A stretch of DNA of 43,372 bases, taken from an uncultured Clostridia bacterium. GTDB taxonomy: Bacteria; Bacillota; Clostridia; Christensenellales; Borkfalkiaceae. The notes below the pieces were generated by a model, which was not told the origin of the DNA, ran no database searches, and saw only the letters and a program-made list of their open reading frames with translations. A program made the translations under genes and the position numbers. Shown piece after piece: positions 41,701 to 43,372 of this stretch; position 1 is the first letter of the stretch; every line of letters begins with the position of its first letter. The stretch covers positions 1 through 43,372 of the forward strand of contig CALDOZ010000028.1 in assembly GCA_937912025.1 (NCBI GenBank), written 5' to 3'.

Positions 41701-43021
41701 TAGTAATTGACTGTAACTTGTAACAATTATTAAACGCGTAGTCTTCAATTGTAGTAACACTGCTACCTAACGTAACGGATTTTAGTTTGTGGCAATCTGA
41801 AAAGGCCCTATAACCAATAATTTTAACGCTATCAGGTATAACTATTTGAGTAATAGAAGTGCGCATAAAGGCGTTTTCGCCAATTTCAGTTACCGTGTTA
41901 GGAATAGTAATTTTTGTAATAAATTTACGTCCGTTAAAAATATCGTTTGGTATAACGGTTGTACCTTCTTTAAACGATAATTCAGTTATTCCTTGGCTTT
42001 CAAGTGTGTTGAGAGTTTCGTAAAGATCATCGCTTTCAACGTCTATTACCGCGCTTGTTCGTTGTGGATTGTTAGTGTTGTTGGTGGTAGCGTGATATAT
42101 TGGAAACATAACGGGAAGAATAAAAAGTAACGCAACAACTATCGCAATCGTACCGCCTATTAAACCAAAAGTAAAGCCTTTCTTTTTATTTTTTAAAAGT
42201 TGCTTTTTACATTGGTCAAGTTTTGTTTTACTGTCTTTATAATCGTCAAGTAAAGTTAAATTGGTAACCGCTTTTTTAATATCGTTACTCTTTGTTTTAT
42301 TAGTTAAAGGAAATATTTTATTACAGTTATTGTAAACGTTTTCAATAACTTTTCTTATGTTTTTTTGAGACGTTAGTTCAAAAACTTCCTTTTTACTATT
42401 GTTACAGCAAACACATTTATCGTTACTTTTTAAGTTGATTGCGCCACAACAGCAACCCCAAAGATTGCTTGTTTCAGTAGCGTAGTATTTTGCCTTTTTA
42501 AATGTGTTGTTTGATAAATTATATTCAGCTTTGCTTTTAAAGACGTTAAAGGTTAAAACAGTTTCGTCGTTAACGGTAAAAGAAGTCTTACTTGACTCGT
42601 CGTTGTGAGTTTTAACGTCGTCACTTAAAATTTCATTATGCCTAAACCAAACTATTTTATGGTTATCGTCTTTTTTAACGTAAGTATAATCGTTAACGCC
42701 GGTAAAACTAATTAAAGTAGTCGATATAGATAACGCGTCAAGCGGTATAGGAATTTCGTGAGTAAACTCGTAAGGTTTTTCGTTTATGCCGTAAATTTCT
42801 TCTTCGCGTCCATCAATTATTTCGCCGTACGCGTTAAAAAATTCGCAGTAAATTTTTAATCTTTTTAACGTGTTAGAAAGTTTTTTAAAAAATAACGTTG
42901 CGTTATTATTATCTAAATTAGTTTTAGTGATTTCATAACGGCAAACGTATATAGGAAAGTCTAAATCAATAGAGTAGTTTTCTTGTGAAAATATTAAATT
43001 GTCTCTTTCAAAATTATCCAT
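38771..43021 (-). CDS. Membrane-anchored BspA-type leucine-rich-repeat protein with N-terminal zinc-ribbon domain
   Basis: A 1416-residue protein. The N-terminal 280 residues are predicted cytosolic and carry a Cys cluster at 190-192 and 203/205/206 (GCCCGAI...KCVCC), zinc-ribbon-like. One membrane helix spans about 282-305, with no signal peptide, so the rest should be outside. From about 345 to 1390 there are tandem ~23-residue LRR_5 units of the type TSIGNSAFxxCxxLTSVxIPNSV. A second module beginning LTIYCE...WNCNNN...YIYT.INGM occurs twice, and a truncated third copy ends the protein (LTIYCEATSQ...). Likely surface adhesion or binding; ligand unknown. Confidence 0.88.
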   Translation of the reverse strand: MDNFERDNLIFSQENYSIDLDFPIYVCRYEITKTNLDNNNATLFFKKLSNTLKRLKIYCEFFNAYGEIIDGREEEIYGINEKPYEFTHEIPIPLDALSISTTLISFTGVNDYTYVKKDDNHKIVWFRHNEILSDDVKTHNDESSKTSFTVNDETVLTFNVFKSKAEYNLSNNTFKKAKYYATETSNLWGCCCGAINLKSNDKCVCCNNSKKEVFELTSQKNIRKVIENVYNNCNKIFPLTNKTKSNDIKKAVTNLTLLDDYKDSKTKLDQCKKQLLKNKKKGFTFGLIGGTIAIVVALLFILPVMFPIYHATTNNTNNPQRTSAVIDVESDDLYETLNTLESQGITELSFKEGTTVIPNDIFNGRKFITKITIPNTVTEIGENAFMRTSITQIVIPDSVKIIGYRAFSDCHKLKSVTLGSSVTTIEDYAFNNCYKLQSITIPDSVTTIGKNAFEYCDELSSVTLSQNVTEIADYQFKDCKNLTSIIIPNGVTTLGENAFEHCSKLTEVTLPNTLTTIYSGCFNYCSSLLSINIPNLVNEIPRGTFVDCYSLMSVTIGSSVTSIAQSAFDGCAKIVEVINNSSLNMSPSDSSLYGRLVSHAIVISNRDPLYQTSKLVTDENGFVTLNHTEITLVNYLGSSAEIVIPSNVYSINNSALRDNATLSKVVIHSGVNNVETYAFANCTSLKEVIVQGSTNIDPEAFIYCELETLSAPYTSMIFLGQQNVSNLIITNTDSITNLFSNNPYIKTVTLTSSVATIGAQAFRNCSSLTSVDIPNTVTSIGEYAFSNCPSLTSIIIPSSVASIGNSAFSSCSLLTSVNIKNGVASIGNNAFWHCPSLTSIEIPDSVSSIGSSAFSLCSSLTSVTVGNGISSIGADAFYNCTSLSSIAVGNGVTSIGSGAFTNCPIQNASIPTNAISSISKNHLKTVVITSGESISNNAFSNCATLTSLTIKNGVASIGDYAFEKCTSLSYIDIEDGLSSIGTYAFNNCKKLTSITIPNSVTSIGNFAFYYCTSLTIYCEAESAPSGWGEDWNYPSRPVVWDCNNNEIASDDCIYTSINGINYSLKGEEASVVGQPIDITVANIPSTVTYKNVSYNVTSISGQAFDGCTSLASVTIGNNVKSIGFRAFYDCTSLTSVKINNNVTTIDGEVFGYCDSLTIYCEVGSKQLNWSNTWNYSDCPIVWNCNNNDVADDEYIYTVINGMRFGIKDGVATVAKQPTNLQVVTIPSTITYENTSYKVTSIGNNAFSERSITSVIIGDNVTSIGNSAFYQCDLLTSVTMGKNVTSIGDHAFYQCDLLTNVEIPNSVISIGKYAFQDCTSLTSVTMGKNVTTIGNSAFGDCYALTSIIIPNSVTSIDIYAFTDCDSLTIYCEATSQPSGWNTNWNFSARPVYWYSETSPTTEGNYWYYDQNNNVVTW
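38880..42000. repeat. ~69-bp coding repeats of the LRR protein
   Basis: Recurring minus-strand coding units of about 69 bp encode the LRR_5 repeats; plus-strand words such as CCAATACTTG and AACGTTATT recur through the region. Near-identical neighbours at about 39035-39250 (both encoding SVTMGKNVTSIG) suggest recent unit duplication. Confidence 0.8.
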
Positions 43022-43038
43022 AACTAACCTTTTAAAAT

Positions 43039-43050
43039 ACGCTTAAGCGT
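43039..43050. promoter_or_regulatory. ACGCTTAAGCGT palindrome upstream of the LRR gene
   Basis: A perfect 12-bp palindrome lies 18 bp before the LRR start, near an A/T-rich -10-like region on the minus strand. Could be an operator; nothing more is visible. Confidence 0.35.
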
Positions 43051-43126
43051 TATAATAAATAATAAAATATATTTTAACATATATTAACTAATAGAGCAAA
43101 TATTTTAATAAAATTTAAAAAAATTA

Positions 43127-43155
43127 TTGACAAGGAAAAAAAATAGGACTATAAT
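43127..43155 (+). promoter_or_regulatory. Perfect sigma-A promoter of the leader-peptide transcript
   Basis: TTGACA (43127-43132) and TATAAT (43150-43155) with a 17-bp spacer. It serves the leader peptide that starts 22 bp after the -10 box. Confidence 0.9.
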
Positions 43156-43176
43156 ACCCCCATAGGAGCAAAAATT

Positions 43177-43233
43177 ATGCTAGTTAAATCAAATCTTTTT
43201 TATTACGCATACTTTTATTTTAGACCATATTGA
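43177..43233 (+). CDS. Aromatic-rich leader peptide MLVKSNLFYYAYFYFRPY
   Basis: An 18-codon frame behind AGGAG with 8-nt spacing. Eight of 18 residues are Phe or Tyr (F8, Y9, Y10, Y12, F13, Y14, F15, Y18), packed like the control codons of PheL-type leader peptides. The stop (43231-43233) falls inside arm 1 of the downstream hairpin set. This is what ribosome-mediated attenuation by charged tRNA-Phe/tRNA-Tyr requires. It is too short for ordinary gene calling. The regulated gene lies beyond the window; a shikimate or Phe/Tyr biosynthesis or transport gene is expected by inference. Confidence 0.85.
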   Translation: MLVKSNLFYYAYFYFRPY

Positions 43234-43322
43234 TTTAATATCGGTTATTTTTTGCGTACCTTATTTTTTTTATTAAGATATTAAGAAAAGACCGTATTTA
43301 ATTGATACGGTCTTTATTTTTT
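43222..43322 (+). promoter_or_regulatory. Ribosome-mediated attenuator with alternative RNA arms
   Basis: Arm 1 (ACCATATT, 43224-43231, overlapping the last leader codons) can pair with arm 2 (AATATCGGT, 43237-43245) around GATTT with one bulge. Arm 2 with its T-run (to 43253) can instead pair with arm 3 (AAGAAAAGACCGTATT, about 43283-43298). Arm 3 pairs perfectly with arm 4 in the terminator. A ribosome stalled on the Phe/Tyr codons would cover arm 1 and favour 2:3; one reaching the stop would leave 3:4 free. Confidence 0.8.
43287..43322 (+). terminator. Attenuator terminator
   Basis: AAAGACCGTAT (43287-43297) pairs perfectly over 11 bp with ATACGGTCTTT (43305-43315) around a 7-nt loop, followed by a T-run. 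It ends the leader transcript when Phe/Tyr-tRNA is plentiful. Confidence 0.92.
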
Positions 43323-43372
43323 AAAGGCTAAGGTTCTTTAATAATTTTTTACAATATCTAACGGCTTAACTA
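43321..43372. repeat. Left end of dispersed TTTAAAGG repeat (copy D, cut by the window edge)
   Basis: TTAAAGGC followed by TAAGGTTCTT matches the left end of copy C at 1952-1970 apart from one base and a gap. It starts directly at the attenuator's T-tract, so the regulated gene would lie beyond the element. Confidence 0.5.

Overview
The window is AT-rich and comes from a spore-forming low-GC Firmicute. Support for this: spoIIE, a gerA-gerB-gerC germinant-receptor operon, strong AGGAGG-type ribosome binding sites, and consensus sigma-A promoters (TTGACA-17-TATAAT). Many unfamiliar open frames and dispersed repeats suggest an uncultured gut-type Clostridia genome; that placement is inference.

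Layout. 1-1900: rdgB, a YfcE-type phosphodiesterase, then a six-tRNA array (Gly, Arg, His, Gln, Lys, Lys) behind a perfect sigma-A promoter. 1951-2450: repeat-rich, gene-free DNA. 2518-5086: minus-strand pdxK-tcdA-eamA operon. 5405-11077: glycan-degradation island with a GH78 rhamnosidase, an MGH1-like glycosidase, a beta-propeller glycosidase and a divergent AraC regulator; none shows a signal peptide. 11192-15792: C_GCAxxG_C_C protein, two orphans, minD-minE and a nitroreductase. 15835-20362: HlyC/CorC protein and a response regulator/histidine kinase operon with two membrane proteins. 20453-24417: sugar cassette (PfkB kinase, class II aldolase, zinc dehydrogenase, divergent DeoR regulator) bracketed by two copies of the same terminator. 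24467-31988: YjjG-like phosphatase, gerC/gerB/gerA, a small membrane protein and spoIIE. 32079-35824: galK, then rpsB, tsf and pyrH. 36113-43021: MFS carrier, aminotransferase and a 1416-residue leucine-rich-repeat membrane protein.

The strongest regulatory find is at the right edge (43127-43322). A consensus promoter drives an 18-residue leader peptide, MLVKSNLFYYAYFYFRPY, with eight Phe/Tyr codons. It is followed by mutually exclusive RNA arms (1:2, 2:3) and an 11-bp intrinsic terminator. This is the classic layout of ribosome-mediated attenuation and predicts an aromatic amino-acid gene just beyond the window.

A second theme is a dispersed intergenic repeat family with TTTAAAGG...CCTTTAAA ends, seen at the left edge, after the tRNA terminator, after pyrH and right after the attenuator. 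At least two copies abut the T-tract of an intrinsic terminator, suggesting a small non-autonomous element with a preference for such sites.
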